A DNA stretch of 14,430 nucleotides from SAR202 cluster bacterium (GCA_009392675.1 VFFY01000251.1:1-14430); one strand, 5' to 3'. Shown: positions 1 to 7,802, numbered from the stretch's first letter. Program-made: numbers and translations. The notes: generated from the letters alone by a model not told the origin.

Positions 1-540
1 GAAATCAGCCAATTGCATAGCCTTTTTAAATGTAGAATACGGAGCAAGCGGGGCCTTCCCGTTTTTTGGAAATGCACTCTCTTCCCCTCCTCCCGCTAAA
101 TGCTCAATTATTATAGGAATTTGGGGAAATTCAGATACGAGCTCTGCAAATTGATCAGACGCGAAATCGTCTACGGAACCCATACAACTAACAACCATGT
201 CAAGTTCAGCAGCTTTTCGCCAAATGGCAAACTGGTCTGGTCCTGGAGAACGAGTAGTGGTTGTGAGGCGAACACCCACAGCTCCCTTTTCCTTATGTTC
301 TTCCAATTTCCTTATCGAATCTTTCTTATCAGAATCTACTATGACAATTACGTTGAATTTTCCTGGAAACCTTTGGACACACTCGTATAAGTAACTATGG
401 TCATACGTTCCATGTTCTGGCCGACCATGCTGTATTAGGACAGCATGATCCACCTGGTTCAGAGTCATCTGGTGCAACAACATTTCCACGGGTTCAAACC
501 AGTTAACTCCAGCATGGGTGTGAGTATCCACGACGGTCAT
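1..540 (-). CDS. Amidohydrolase-2 family TIM-barrel hydrolase (partial, C-terminus off the window)
   Basis: The frame is open from the ATG at 538-540 to the window edge, giving 180 residues without a stop. The N-terminus carries the metal-binding D-T-H-T-H signature (H7, H9) right after the first beta strand, as in Amidohydro_2 (PF04909) enzymes such as ACMS decarboxylase-like and 4-sulfomuconolactone/2-pyrone-dicarboxylate hydrolase-like proteins. Later blocks fit the barrel: a GVRL strand end near residues 89-92 and IIIEHLAGG near 143-151, where E146/H147 match a conserved histidine region. A GGAG Shine-Dalgarno lies about 6 nt before the ATG. Members hydrolyse or decarboxylate small cyclic or carboxylated substrates in the cytoplasm; the exact substrate cannot be read from this half. 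It is transcribed divergently from the catabolic operon starting at 634, so a related role is likely but inferred. Confidence 0.85.
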   Translation of the reverse strand, partial: MTVVDTHTHAGVNWFEPVEMLLHQMTLNQVDHAVLIQHGRPEHGTYDHSYLYECVQRFPGKFNVIVIVDSDKKDSIRKLEEHKEKGAVGVRLTTTTRSPGPDQFAIWRKAAELDMVVSCMGSVDDFASDQFAELVSEFPQIPIIIEHLAGGGEESAFPKNGKAPLAPYSTFKKAMQLADF

Positions 541-561
541 TAAAAACTCCAACTTATCAAT

Positions 562-577
562 TTACCGATTTTGGTAA
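562..577. promoter_or_regulatory. Palindrome in the divergent intergenic region (candidate operator)
   Basis: TTACC-gatttt-GGTAA is a perfect 5-bp inverted repeat with a 6-nt spacer in the 93-bp gap between the divergent amidohydrolase and the dehydrogenase-led operon. The position suits a regulator controlling both directions. No regulator gene lies in the window and no clear -35/-10 pair was found here, so the operator role is inference. Confidence 0.3.
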
Positions 578-633
578 GTGGTATATCCTCATTAAGTTTT
601 CAGGTTCATATCAAGGAATACTAGGAGTAGGAT

Positions 634-1599
634 ATGCCAAAATTTGTTTTTATGCCGCCGCAGGATGATCTCAAGCGTGAGTTTGCTGCCAGACTTTCCG
701 ACACTTTGCCAGAATATGATGTTCACTCTCCTGAAACAGATGCGGATGCTATAGGAGTTATCAAAGATGCGGATGCCGCTATGGGATGGATACCTCCTGA
801 AGCTCTTGAGGTGGCTTCCAAAATCCAGTGGTTACACAATCCTGACGCTGGACCCTTTTTTGGATATTACTACGAAGATCTCTGTAAGCATTCCCTAACG
901 ATTACAAATCCTAGGGGAATCTATTGGGATCACATCTCCCACCACATCCTAATGTTTATATTGGCTTTATCTCGAGGACTCCCATGGTATATGGACGCAA
1001 AAAGGGCACGTATCTGGGATAAAGACGCCAGAAAAACACCTTATGTTTTTCTGGGAGATTCGACTGCTTTAATCAATGGAGTCGGTGGAATAGGTCATGA
1101 AACGGCGAGATTATGTCGCGAACTCGGGATGCGGGTGATCGGAATTGACCCGAGACAAGAATATAAAATTGAAGGTGTAGAGATGCACCAGCCTGAATCT
1201 CTTGCCGAACTTCTTCCTCAAGCCGATTTTGTGATCACCACAGTACCGCACACACCTGAGACAGAGTTTACATTCAATAAAGATACTTTCGGCCTTATGA
1301 AGAAAACCTCGTATTTTATAAATATAGGTAGAGGTATGGTCTGCAAGTTAGATGACCTAGCTGAAGCGGTGGAAAAAGGAGTTATTGCGGGATGCGGACT
1401 TGACGTTTATGAAACAGAACCTTTACCTTCAGAACATAAACTGTGGGGTCTAGATAACGTTCTCATGACGCCTCACATTGCAGTGGCAGACGCAGAGAAT
1501 TTATCTGAACGAAGATATCAGATACTGATAGAAAATGCCCGGCTATTTCTGGATAACGATGAACTGAATAATATCGTTGATAAAGAGAAATGGTTCTAA
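634..1599 (+). CDS. D-isomer-specific 2-hydroxyacid dehydrogenase
   Basis: 321 residues, the usual length for this family, which reversibly reduces 2-keto acids to D-2-hydroxy acids with NAD(P)H in the cytoplasm. The Rossmann dinucleotide motif GVGGIG is at 149-154, with an acidic residue (D172) ending the second beta strand in GID, which favours NAD(H). The catalytic triad is visible: R233 (INIGRG), E262 (in YETEPLP) and H281 (TPHIA). The N-terminal half is the substrate-binding domain and is divergent; instead of the usual N-terminal GxDxID-like segment there is an aromatic-rich LHNPDAGPFFGYYY stretch (67-80), as in the GhrA/hydroxypyruvate reductase-like branch. The start is supported by AGGAG about 8 nt upstream. 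It leads the eight-gene operon and probably interconverts a keto/hydroxy acid made by the downstream aldolase. Substrate is not determined. Confidence 0.9.
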   Translation: MPKFVFMPPQDDLKREFAARLSDTLPEYDVHSPETDADAIGVIKDADAAMGWIPPEALEVASKIQWLHNPDAGPFFGYYYEDLCKHSLTITNPRGIYWDHISHHILMFILALSRGLPWYMDAKRARIWDKDARKTPYVFLGDSTALINGVGGIGHETARLCRELGMRVIGIDPRQEYKIEGVEMHQPESLAELLPQADFVITTVPHTPETEFTFNKDTFGLMKKTSYFINIGRGMVCKLDDLAEAVEKGVIAGCGLDVYETEPLPSEHKLWGLDNVLMTPHIAVADAENLSERRYQILIENARLFLDNDELNNIVDKEKWF

Positions 1600-1613
1600 T
1601 AACCAAGCAAAAA

Positions 1614-1620
1614 AGAGGAA
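1614..1620 (+). promoter_or_regulatory. Ribosome binding site deciding the aldolase start
   Basis: AGAGGAA ends 4 nt before the ATG at 1625. It selects this start over the in-frame upstream ATG at 1577, which lies inside the dehydrogenase gene and has no Shine-Dalgarno. Confidence 0.65.
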
Positions 1621-1624
1621 ATCA

Positions 1625-2383
1625 ATGACTAACTTGAGACAGAATAGAGCAAAAAAGAATTTAAGTGATGGGAAGATAGTATCAGTTCCTATGGGGCCTA
1701 TGAATGGAGACTTAATAGAGCATTTTGGCCCTTTGGGATTTGACGCAATGTGGCTAGAAGGAGAGCACGGCCCTGTGGATTTCAACAATATTCCCGATTT
1801 AACAAGAGCCTGTGACCTCTGGGATATGACTCCTATCGTGCGAGTTCACCAAAATGAACCGGCCACCATCTACAGAACTTTCGATCTTGGCGCCCAAGCA
1901 ATCACAGTCCCCCACATAAATACCAAAGAAGAGGCTCTTTCAGTGGTGGATTCTGGTAAATTCGCCCCAATAGGAAACAGGGGCTCCTTCACCAGTAGGC
2001 AGGGGATAGGAGTCGATGACTATTTCAGCCAAGCCAATGATCAAACCATGCTGATCATCTTGATCGAAGACATAATTGCGGTCAATAACCTCGACGAAAT
2101 ACTTGAAGTTGAAAACATTGATGTATTCTTTGTGGCCCCAGGAGATTTAGCCCAAACAATGGGCTATCCCGGAGGAGCGGGCCGTAGGGAAGTAAAAGAA
2201 GTTGTGGAAGGTGCCATCAAAAAAATCAGTTCGTCAGGTAGAATTGCAGGTACACTAGCCGGAACCGATGCAGTAGGAAGATATATAGATTTCGGAGCCC
2301 GATTTTTCTCATTCAGTTATCTCCCATGGTTAGCCGAAGGGGCAGAAAAATTCCACGAAACTGTAACAAAAGCGACCGAATAA
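1625..2383 (+). CDS. HpcH/HpaI family class II aldolase
   Basis: 252 residues from the chosen start. The family cleaves 4-hydroxy-2-keto acids to pyruvate plus an aldehyde using a divalent metal (HpaI, GarL, RhmA). Expected residues are in place: the EGEH block with H48 as candidate base, R73 in IVRVH as the carbonyl-binding arginine, the GA..ITVPHINT strand (89-100), GNRGS near 117-121, metal ligand E148 in ILIED, and D174 in APGDLAQTMG, the second metal ligand. The usual QIE triplet is replaced by LIE, which keeps the metal-binding glutamate. It starts 25 nt after the dehydrogenase and is followed 35 nt later by a keto-deoxysugar kinase, so the substrate is probably a 2-keto-3-deoxy sugar acid. 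A lyase of the citE branch is less likely given the EH and PGDL motifs. Confidence 0.9.
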   Translation: MTNLRQNRAKKNLSDGKIVSVPMGPMNGDLIEHFGPLGFDAMWLEGEHGPVDFNNIPDLTRACDLWDMTPIVRVHQNEPATIYRTFDLGAQAITVPHINTKEEALSVVDSGKFAPIGNRGSFTSRQGIGVDDYFSQANDQTMLIILIEDIIAVNNLDEILEVENIDVFFVAPGDLAQTMGYPGGAGRREVKEVVEGAIKKISSSGRIAGTLAGTDAVGRYIDFGARFFSFSYLPWLAEGAEKFHETVTKATE

Positions 2384-2418
2384 AAAAACTCCATACTGAT
2401 TTTTCAAGGGAAGTACCC

Positions 2419-3402
2419 GTGCAGAAATTCATAACTTTTGGGGAAACCATGGTCCAGTACAATGCCGAATACACTGGTGCATTTGACCCCGAGAAAAAAT
2501 ATTTCCCTGATGTGGCAGGTGCCGAATCTAATGTTGCAATTAACCTCTCTAAAATAACCAAAAACCACGCTGAGATTTTCTGGGTCAGCCGACTTGGCAG
2601 AGATGATGCAGGTAGGCTAATCCAAAAAATTATTTCGCAACATATCAAAATTGACGCCCCTATTTATTTTGGTGAGAAAACGGGAATTTCCTATTTAAAC
2701 CACCATACAGACGGTCAGCACATAAAAACGTATTTCAGAAAAGGAAGTGCGGCAAGTGAGATACCGTTCGAGCAGGTGAAAAAGCACTTAAAAAAAGCGG
2801 ACATGTTGCATATTACAGGGATCACACCAGCACTCAGTAAGACAAACTTAGAAACTGTGGTTAAGTCCCTAGAATTCTGTGATGAAATGGATATCCCTGT
2901 TTGTCTAGATGTTAATTACCGGGAGCAACTTTGGAACCCAACTGAAGCCAAAAACACATTAGAAAAACTTTTGCCATTCATATCTATATTCAAAGTGGGG
3001 CTCGATGAGGCCGAAACCATCTGGCAGCTAAATCTTTCAGCGGAGGAATATGCTGCTCACTTCCATAAAAGACTCGGTACACTAACTATCGTGACAGAAG
3101 GCGAATCTGGGGCAGTGCTTTTTAATGGAACCAACCACATTCGTGAACCCAGCATCGAAATCAAGGTTATAGACCCCGTTGGTGCCGGCGACGCGTTTGT
3201 TGCTGGTTTTCTCGGCACCTTAATTCGGCAAAATATTCCCTTGCGTGATTTCCTTCACGCCAAGTATGAAAGCCAGATAGAGACATTAACCAAGGCATTG
3301 AAAGTAGGGAATATCTGCGGAGCCCTCACCTGCACCAAAAAAGGGGATACTGCTGCGATGCCCACACTCACGGAAATTGAGGGTTTCGTCGGATTACTTT
3401 GA
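2419..3402 (+). CDS. PfkB-family 2-keto-3-deoxygluconate-type kinase
   Basis: 327 residues from a GTG start preceded by AAGGGAAG at good spacing; the upstream in-frame ATG at 2326 would overlap the aldolase by 58 nt and adds a non-family tail. Ribokinase-fold landmarks: an FGETMV strand at 7-12, AESNVAINL (35-43, ribokinase signature 1), YFRKGSAAS (105-113), which resembles the substrate-carboxylate-binding arginine segment of KDG kinases, DVNYRE (164-169), and the C-terminal anion hole DPVGAGDAF at 252-260 with D258 as catalytic base. KDG kinases phosphorylate 2-keto-3-deoxy-gluconate or -galactonate to the 6-phosphate for aldol cleavage. The pairing with an HpcH-type aldolase and an SMP-30 lactonase supports sugar-acid catabolism. 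Specificity for KDG rather than another keto-deoxy acid or fructose is inferred from motifs and context. Confidence 0.87.
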   Translation: MQKFITFGETMVQYNAEYTGAFDPEKKYFPDVAGAESNVAINLSKITKNHAEIFWVSRLGRDDAGRLIQKIISQHIKIDAPIYFGEKTGISYLNHHTDGQHIKTYFRKGSAASEIPFEQVKKHLKKADMLHITGITPALSKTNLETVVKSLEFCDEMDIPVCLDVNYREQLWNPTEAKNTLEKLLPFISIFKVGLDEAETIWQLNLSAEEYAAHFHKRLGTLTIVTEGESGAVLFNGTNHIREPSIEIKVIDPVGAGDAFVAGFLGTLIRQNIPLRDFLHAKYESQIETLTKALKVGNICGALTCTKKGDTAAMPTLTEIEGFVGLL

Positions 3403-3471
3403 CCTATCTATACCCTGCAAACTTATCGTCAGTTAATATGTAGTCAAAATAACCAAAAACGGAGTCAATCA

Positions 3472-3792
3472 ATGTACAGAATCAGACGTGTTTACAGAAC
3501 CAAGCCTGGCGAAGCAGGTAACGTTGCAAAACTTGTCTATCAACAGGCAAAAATTTATCGAGATTCAGGGCACAGGGGTGAATTCACTGTTTCATACAAT
3601 GGATATACGCTTCCAGGTGAACAAAATATCGTCGTATTAGAATGGTTTGATGATGCAATCATGTCTCCCGGCAGGGAAGGAAATAACATTCCTAAGGAAG
3701 CAATGGAAGCGGGGGCCAAATATAGACCTCTTCTCGAAGGCCAACACATAGAATTTTATGAAACTGTTGATCCATCCCTGATGGGCGATTAA
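3472..3792 (+). CDS. Small protein with probable dimeric alpha-beta barrel fold
   Basis: 106 residues, no signal peptide or membrane segment. It begins YRIRRVYRTKPGEA, a beta strand running into a helix, and has a second strand-rich segment (NIVVLEWFDDA) and a late acidic helix, the size and alternation seen in NIPSNAP/antibiotic-biosynthesis-monooxygenase-like ferredoxin-fold proteins. I cannot name a family with certainty. GGAG lies about 8 nt before the ATG. It sits between the kinase and the cupin inside the operon, with a slightly longer leader (69 nt) than its neighbours, and with the DUF1330 protein at the operon's end makes two small proteins of likely similar fold. A role in isomerising or degrading an unstable intermediate is possible but only inferred. 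Confidence 0.7.
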   Translation: MYRIRRVYRTKPGEAGNVAKLVYQQAKIYRDSGHRGEFTVSYNGYTLPGEQNIVVLEWFDDAIMSPGREGNNIPKEAMEAGAKYRPLLEGQHIEFYETVDPSLMGD

Positions 3793-3822
3793 CCCCAAAT
3801 AACTAACAATATAGACATATAC

Positions 3823-4215
3823 ATGCCTACTAAATTCCAAACCGGTCATACTCCTTCAAATCACGTTAAAGCACCCGACGGTTCAGAAATAAGGCTATTT
3901 CACGAAGTGAAAGGAGGCGGGTTAAGCGAGTGTACTCTTGCCCCTGGACTAACTTCTAGTTCTATATCCCACAGAAGTGTCGAAGAAATATGGTTTTTTA
4001 CTGAAGGTTCTGGTTTGGTATGGCGCCAACAGGGGGATGTGGAGGAAACGGTAAAGGTCGAGCGTGGGGTGTCCCTTACTATCCCAAAGCATACTAAATT
4101 TCAATTTAGAAACATCGGTAAGAAACAGCTTAAATTTATTATTCCCACTATGCCTCCATGGCCAGGCCAGGCCGAAGCGAAACCAGAAGTAGGCCCATGG
4201 CCGACAAGCTTTTAA
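3823..4215 (+). CDS. Single-domain cupin protein
   Basis: 130 residues forming one cupin barrel. Motif 1 is the ISHRSVEEIWFFTEGSG block (48-64), ending in the EGSG turn; motif 2 is SLTIPKHTKFQFRNIG (84-99). Only one histidine (H50) and E54/E55 sit in motif 1 and H90 in motif 2, so the canonical HxH pair is incomplete. The same HRxVEEIW pattern followed by a C-terminal MPPWPGxxEA tail (110-119) occurs in a known subgroup of bacterial cupins, so the protein is intact by that standard. Such proteins may act as sugar-acid isomerases, dioxygenase-like enzymes or binding proteins. No convincing Shine-Dalgarno precedes the ATG, suggesting coupling to the gene 30 nt upstream. Function in the pathway is unknown. 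Confidence 0.8.
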   Translation: MPTKFQTGHTPSNHVKAPDGSEIRLFHEVKGGGLSECTLAPGLTSSSISHRSVEEIWFFTEGSGLVWRQQGDVEETVKVERGVSLTIPKHTKFQFRNIGKKQLKFIIPTMPPWPGQAEAKPEVGPWPTSF

Positions 4216-4235
4216 AATAACAAGGAGTACCAGCC

Positions 4236-5135
4236 ATGACTTCATCTTTTGATATTCATTCTGATGCATTCACAGAAATACTTAATGAGGACTCTTCTGT
4301 TGAACACATAGCAACAGGATTTGCATTCACTGAAGGACCAATATGGGTGGGCGGATGTCTCCTTTTCTCAGACATTCCGAATAGCAGGATTGTTAAATAC
4401 CACGTTGAAGAGGAAGGGGCAAGTATATCTACATACAAATATCCAAGTGGCAATTCAAATGGCTTAACACTTGATCATGACGGTAACTTAATAGCTTGTG
4501 AACATACCAATCGGCGTTTATCCCTGACTGACTCCAATGGCAATATAAAAGCTGTAGCCACTCGATACAAAGGGAAAAGATTAAATAGCCCGAACGATGT
4601 GGTTGTGAAATCAGACGGTTGGATTTACTTCACCGATCCTCCATATGGTTTGATGAATAGAACTCAAGGAAAAGAATTAGATTTCAACGGTGTTTTTAGA
4701 GTTTCGTCAAACGGTACGGGACTAGAACTATTGATCAAAGACATGACAGGCCCGAACGGGATAGCCTTTTCCCCCGATGAAAAAAAATTATATGTGGCCG
4801 ATTCAATGGAAAAATTTATCAATGTGTACGAGATTGATAATGAGGGCTATCCAGTCAATGGTAAGCAATTTGCAGATTTGGACACGGGTGAAGAAGGAGT
4901 CCCAGATGGAATGAAAATTGATACCGAAGGACGAGTTTACTCAACTGGACCAGGGGGGATATGGGTATTTTCAAAAGAATCCCAACTACTGGGAAAAATA
5001 CTTATGCCAGAAATTCCAGCAAATTGCGGCTGGGGAGAAGATGGTCATACCTTGTTCATGACGGCTAGAACAGGGCTATATAAAATTAGGCTAAATTCCA
5101 AAGGAGCTGCATCGCTTCCCATAAACAAAAACTAA
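4236..5135 (+). CDS. SMP-30/gluconolactonase/LRE family lactonase
   Basis: 299 residues, the standard length for this six-bladed beta-propeller family, which hydrolyses sugar lactones to aldonic acids using one divalent metal. Ligand positions are recognisable: E33 in FTEGPIW, N174 in GPNGIAFSPDE, D225 in VPDGMKIDTEG, and N120 in SPNDVVVKSDG for substrate contact. Blade motifs LTLDHDGNL, YFTDPPYG and LYVADS are typical. No signal peptide is present, so it acts in the cytoplasm. AAGGAG sits 9 nt before the ATG. Within the operon it would generate the aldonate that an off-window dehydratase could convert to the 2-keto-3-deoxy acid used by the kinase and aldolase; no dehydratase is present here. 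Confidence 0.92.
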   Translation: MTSSFDIHSDAFTEILNEDSSVEHIATGFAFTEGPIWVGGCLLFSDIPNSRIVKYHVEEEGASISTYKYPSGNSNGLTLDHDGNLIACEHTNRRLSLTDSNGNIKAVATRYKGKRLNSPNDVVVKSDGWIYFTDPPYGLMNRTQGKELDFNGVFRVSSNGTGLELLIKDMTGPNGIAFSPDEKKLYVADSMEKFINVYEIDNEGYPVNGKQFADLDTGEEGVPDGMKIDTEGRVYSTGPGGIWVFSKESQLLGKILMPEIPANCGWGEDGHTLFMTARTGLYKIRLNSKGAASLPINKN

Positions 5136-5154
5136 ACTAGTAAAAGAACACAAC

Positions 5155-6531
5155 ATGACCAATTACGACATAGTCATCAACCAAGCTCACGTAATGGACC
5201 CAGAGTCAAGACTTGACCAATTACAAAATGTGGGTATATCTCAAGGGAAGATAGCGATGATCAGTGACTCACCATTACATGGTGAGCAGGTGATAGATGC
5301 TCCAGGGCAAATATTATGTCCGGGATTTATTGATTTGCATTGTCATCCCCAAGATACTCAAATTTTTGAAGTGCAAGCATTAGATGGTGTTACAACTACC
5401 CTCGAACTTGAAGTAGGAACAAGTGACATAGAGCATTTTTATTCCAAATGGAAAAACCAGTCACCTATAAATTTTGGTGCAAGCATCGGTCATATACCAG
5501 TTAGGATGAAAGTAATGAATGATCCTGGGGTATTTCTACCCTCAGGAGATGCCGGCAGAAAACCGGCAAGCAACCCACAAATAGTAGAGATGCAGCACCT
5601 TATAAGGGAAGGCCTAGAAAAAGGGGCTCTGGCAGTAGGTTTCGGGCTAGATTACACAAGAGGTGCTAGTCGATGGGAAGTCATACAGATGTTTAAAGTT
5701 GCAGCGGAATACGCTGCCTCCTGCCATGTGCATCTCAGAGGCAAAGGCCATTTGGAACCATCTAACGCTATAGAGGCCTTGGAAGAAGTTATAGCAGCTA
5801 CAGCAATTACAGGGGCCCCTCTACATGTAGTCCATTTAAATAGCACGGGCATGAGAGCTGTTCCACAACTTTTGGATATGATTTCAGGGGCAAATCAGTC
5901 GGGTCTAGATGTCACTACCGAGTGCTATCCATACACTGCTGGGATGACAAAGATCGAATCAGCATTATTTGACGATGGATGGCAAGAGAATTACGGCATC
6001 GACTATGAACAACTTATGCGGCCTGATACGGGCGAATATTTAACTGCTAAAACATTCTCAGAGTATAGGGAAAGTGGGGGCTGGATAATAACGTTTTCGA
6101 CTCCGGAGGAATCGATGAAAGCTGCTGTAAAAAGTCCCTTAACCATGATTGCAACCGATAGTATTATTGAGGATGGGAAAGGGCATCCGAGGACAGCCGG
6201 CTCTTACACAAAAGTGCTTGGAGAACATGTGAGGGAAAACGGTGATTTAGACCTAATGTCCGCTCTTTCAAAAATGACTATCATGCCCGCTAGAAGACTT
6301 CAGGGCCGAGCTCCAGCCTTCTTGAACAAAGGTAGAATAAAACAGGGAGCAGACGCTGACATAGTAGTTTTTGACCCACTGACTGTAAAAGACCAATCGA
6401 CCTACACAGACCCGATCAAACCGCCTATAGGTCTAAACCATGTGATTGTTAATGGGGTTCCTGTGGTATCCAACTCAAAATTAGAAGAAGGCGCATTGCC
6501 TGGCAAGGGCATTCGCGCAAAAATCAAATGA
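5155..6531 (+). CDS. D-aminoacylase-like metal-dependent amidohydrolase
   Basis: 458 residues of the amidohydrolase superfamily (N-acyl-D-amino-acid deacylase / dihydroorotase-like). An N-terminal beta domain (MTNYDIVINQAHVMDP) leads into the barrel with metal ligands H62 and H64 (DLHCH). Further family landmarks are E84/E86 in TTLELEVG, H191/H193 (SCHVHLRGKGH), H227 (PLHVVHLNS) and D335 in IATDS, the catalytic aspartate of strand 8, followed by the GHPRTAGSYTKVLG segment typical of D-aminoacylases. The C-terminus returns to the beta domain (GADADIVVFDP). The enzyme would hydrolyse an N-acyl or cyclic amide bond in the cytoplasm. Only an AAAAGAA-like weak ribosome site precedes the start, 19 nt after the lactonase. 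Its presence suggests the operon's substrate carries an amide-linked group. Confidence 0.88.
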   Translation: MTNYDIVINQAHVMDPESRLDQLQNVGISQGKIAMISDSPLHGEQVIDAPGQILCPGFIDLHCHPQDTQIFEVQALDGVTTTLELEVGTSDIEHFYSKWKNQSPINFGASIGHIPVRMKVMNDPGVFLPSGDAGRKPASNPQIVEMQHLIREGLEKGALAVGFGLDYTRGASRWEVIQMFKVAAEYAASCHVHLRGKGHLEPSNAIEALEEVIAATAITGAPLHVVHLNSTGMRAVPQLLDMISGANQSGLDVTTECYPYTAGMTKIESALFDDGWQENYGIDYEQLMRPDTGEYLTAKTFSEYRESGGWIITFSTPEESMKAAVKSPLTMIATDSIIEDGKGHPRTAGSYTKVLGEHVRENGDLDLMSALSKMTIMPARRLQGRAPAFLNKGRIKQGADADIVVFDPLTVKDQSTYTDPIKPPIGLNHVIVNGVPVVSNSKLEEGALPGKGIRAKIK

Positions 6532-6544
6532 TCGGGAGAGCAAA

Positions 6545-6838
6545 ATGGCCGTTTATTCAATAAGTAGCATTAATGTTAAAGATTGGGAAACCTACGAGAA
6601 ATATATGAAAAAGGTTCCGAGCATTATCGAGAAATATGGTGGGAAATATCTAGTACGGGGAGGAGAAATTTTGGCAGATGACACTACTTGGCAACCCAAA
6701 AGAATAGTCATATTGGAATTCCCCACACGGAAAGATATGGATAAATTTAGTAATTCAGAGGAATACAAACCAGTAGCCGCTTTGAGGCATAAAGCAGCCG
6801 ACACCGAAGGATTCGTCGTATTAGGATATGACGGCTAA
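6545..6838 (+). CDS. DUF1330 family protein
   Basis: 97 residues matching the DUF1330 pattern: a first strand (YSISSINVKDWETYEKYMKK), then IIEKYGGKYLVRGGE, the RIVILEFPTRKDMDKFSNSEEY block and a terminal strand GFVVLGYDG. These proteins adopt a dimeric ferredoxin-like barrel; their biochemical role is generally unknown. GGGAGA lies just before the ATG, 13 nt after the amidohydrolase stop, and it is the last gene of the operon. Its TAA overlaps the stop codon of the convergent lipoprotein gene by 4 nt, and no hairpin terminator was found between them. Confidence 0.88.
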   Translation: MAVYSISSINVKDWETYEKYMKKVPSIIEKYGGKYLVRGGEILADDTTWQPKRIVILEFPTRKDMDKFSNSEEYKPVAALRHKAADTEGFVVLGYDG

Positions 6839-7785
6839 TGAGCTGGTTGAGGAATCACGATAGAGAAATCCTCACCAATTTGGCTAAACTTTATCACGAG
6901 TTCAACATCGGTACTGCCTACCCCTGATAACCCCTCCATACCAAATACTTCTGAAAGGAATTGCCCACCGTTACTTAGAGAAAATTCGGAGATGATTTTG
7001 GAAATTTCGTAGCTGTCAGAATCTACCTCCAAATTCACCTTCCATTTTTCAGGGGAGAATCTTCGAGCCTCCTCTTCGGTGGCGATTAATTCGAATAATG
7101 GGGTGACAGAACCAACCGGTCCACTATCACTAAATAAAAAAGTGATTTTTTCTTGCGTTGTCAAAATATCGCTTCCACTAAAATCAGATTTCAAAAAAGA
7201 ATCCCCGACAGATTTCAAAAAATCATCTGATATATGTCCGATAGCCAAGTTTTGACTATCTTTCCATTCCTCTAAAGAAGATTCTCTAGTATAGATATTA
7301 TCTCCCGATTTTGCAGATTCCACATACAATCCTATTCCTAACAAATTGGCTTCAAATTTAGATATGGAGGCGGAAGAAGTTACAGCTCCCGATGCTGAAA
7401 GTGGTACCCCAACCAAAATACCTCCAGCATCAACACGAGCAATACCTTCAAGAATATATTTAAACGAATTTACTTTAGAAATAGAGTCCAACGTTTTTTC
7501 CTGAAGAGTTTTGTCTTCAACTTCAGGTTTGAGTATTTCTCTAATATTTACAGGGGTCACTGTCGGTATAGGAACGGAGGTGGCAATGGGTATCGGTGAT
7601 GGGCTCAGAACGACAGAATGTTTATTTTCAGCAGCAGCAACAGGAACAATTACCACTACAGATGTTGGCTCCTGAGTGGGTGTAATAGGTTCCGCTTCCT
7701 CCGACTCCACCAAAAAACATCCTGGAATGATAAGGATCACAAGAATACACATACATGTATGGCTTAAAGATCGGATACTCATCAT
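6835..7785 (-). CDS. Lipoprotein, LppX/LprAFG-like
   Basis: 316 residues from the ATG at 7783-7785 (a TTG two codons earlier is possible; neither has a clear Shine-Dalgarno, consistent with coupling to the dehydrogenase that ends 17 nt upstream). A lipoprotein signal peptide is clear: a short positive start, a hydrophobic core (MCILVILIIPG) and a lipobox ending at C23. A low-complexity Pro/Thr/Val linker (about 30-85) then tethers the folded domain. The region from about 100, with KVNSFKYILEG, repeated Gly/Ser strands, GDNIYTRES and EEWKD, resembles LppX/LprG-type beta-half-barrel proteins that carry lipids or bind hydrophobic molecules. It would sit on the outer face of the cytoplasmic membrane. 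Function is assigned by general pattern only. Confidence 0.75.
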   Translation of the reverse strand: MMSIRSLSHTCMCILVILIIPGCFLVESEEAEPITPTQEPTSVVVIVPVAAAENKHSVVLSPSPIPIATSVPIPTVTPVNIREILKPEVEDKTLQEKTLDSISKVNSFKYILEGIARVDAGGILVGVPLSASGAVTSSASISKFEANLLGIGLYVESAKSGDNIYTRESSLEEWKDSQNLAIGHISDDFLKSVGDSFLKSDFSGSDILTTQEKITFLFSDSGPVGSVTPLFELIATEEEARRFSPEKWKVNLEVDSDSYEISKIISEFSLSNGGQFLSEVFGMEGLSGVGSTDVELVIKFSQIGEDFSIVIPQPAH

Positions 7786-7802
7786 CGGCAAAAGGCCGCG
7801 CG

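Noticed and set aside
100..394. Plus-strand open frames at the left edge
   Set aside because: They are antisense shadows of the amidohydrolase, whose minus-strand frame has a ribosome site and metal-binding motifs.
1577..1624. Upstream in-frame ATG for the aldolase
   Set aside because: It overlaps the dehydrogenase and adds a 16-residue basic tail; the ATG at 1625 has a good ribosome site.
2326..2418. ATG at 2326 for the PfkB kinase
   Set aside because: It overlaps the aldolase by 58 nt; the kinase fold begins right at the GTG at 2419, which has AAGGGAAG upstream.
3397..3425. Possible internal promoter with TTGACC after the kinase
   Set aside because: No acceptable -10 hexamer sits at 16-18 nt spacing.
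6831..6845. Bidirectional terminator between the DUF1330 gene and the lipoprotein
   Set aside because: The stop codons overlap and I see no stem followed by a T-run; the same is true at 12042-12052.
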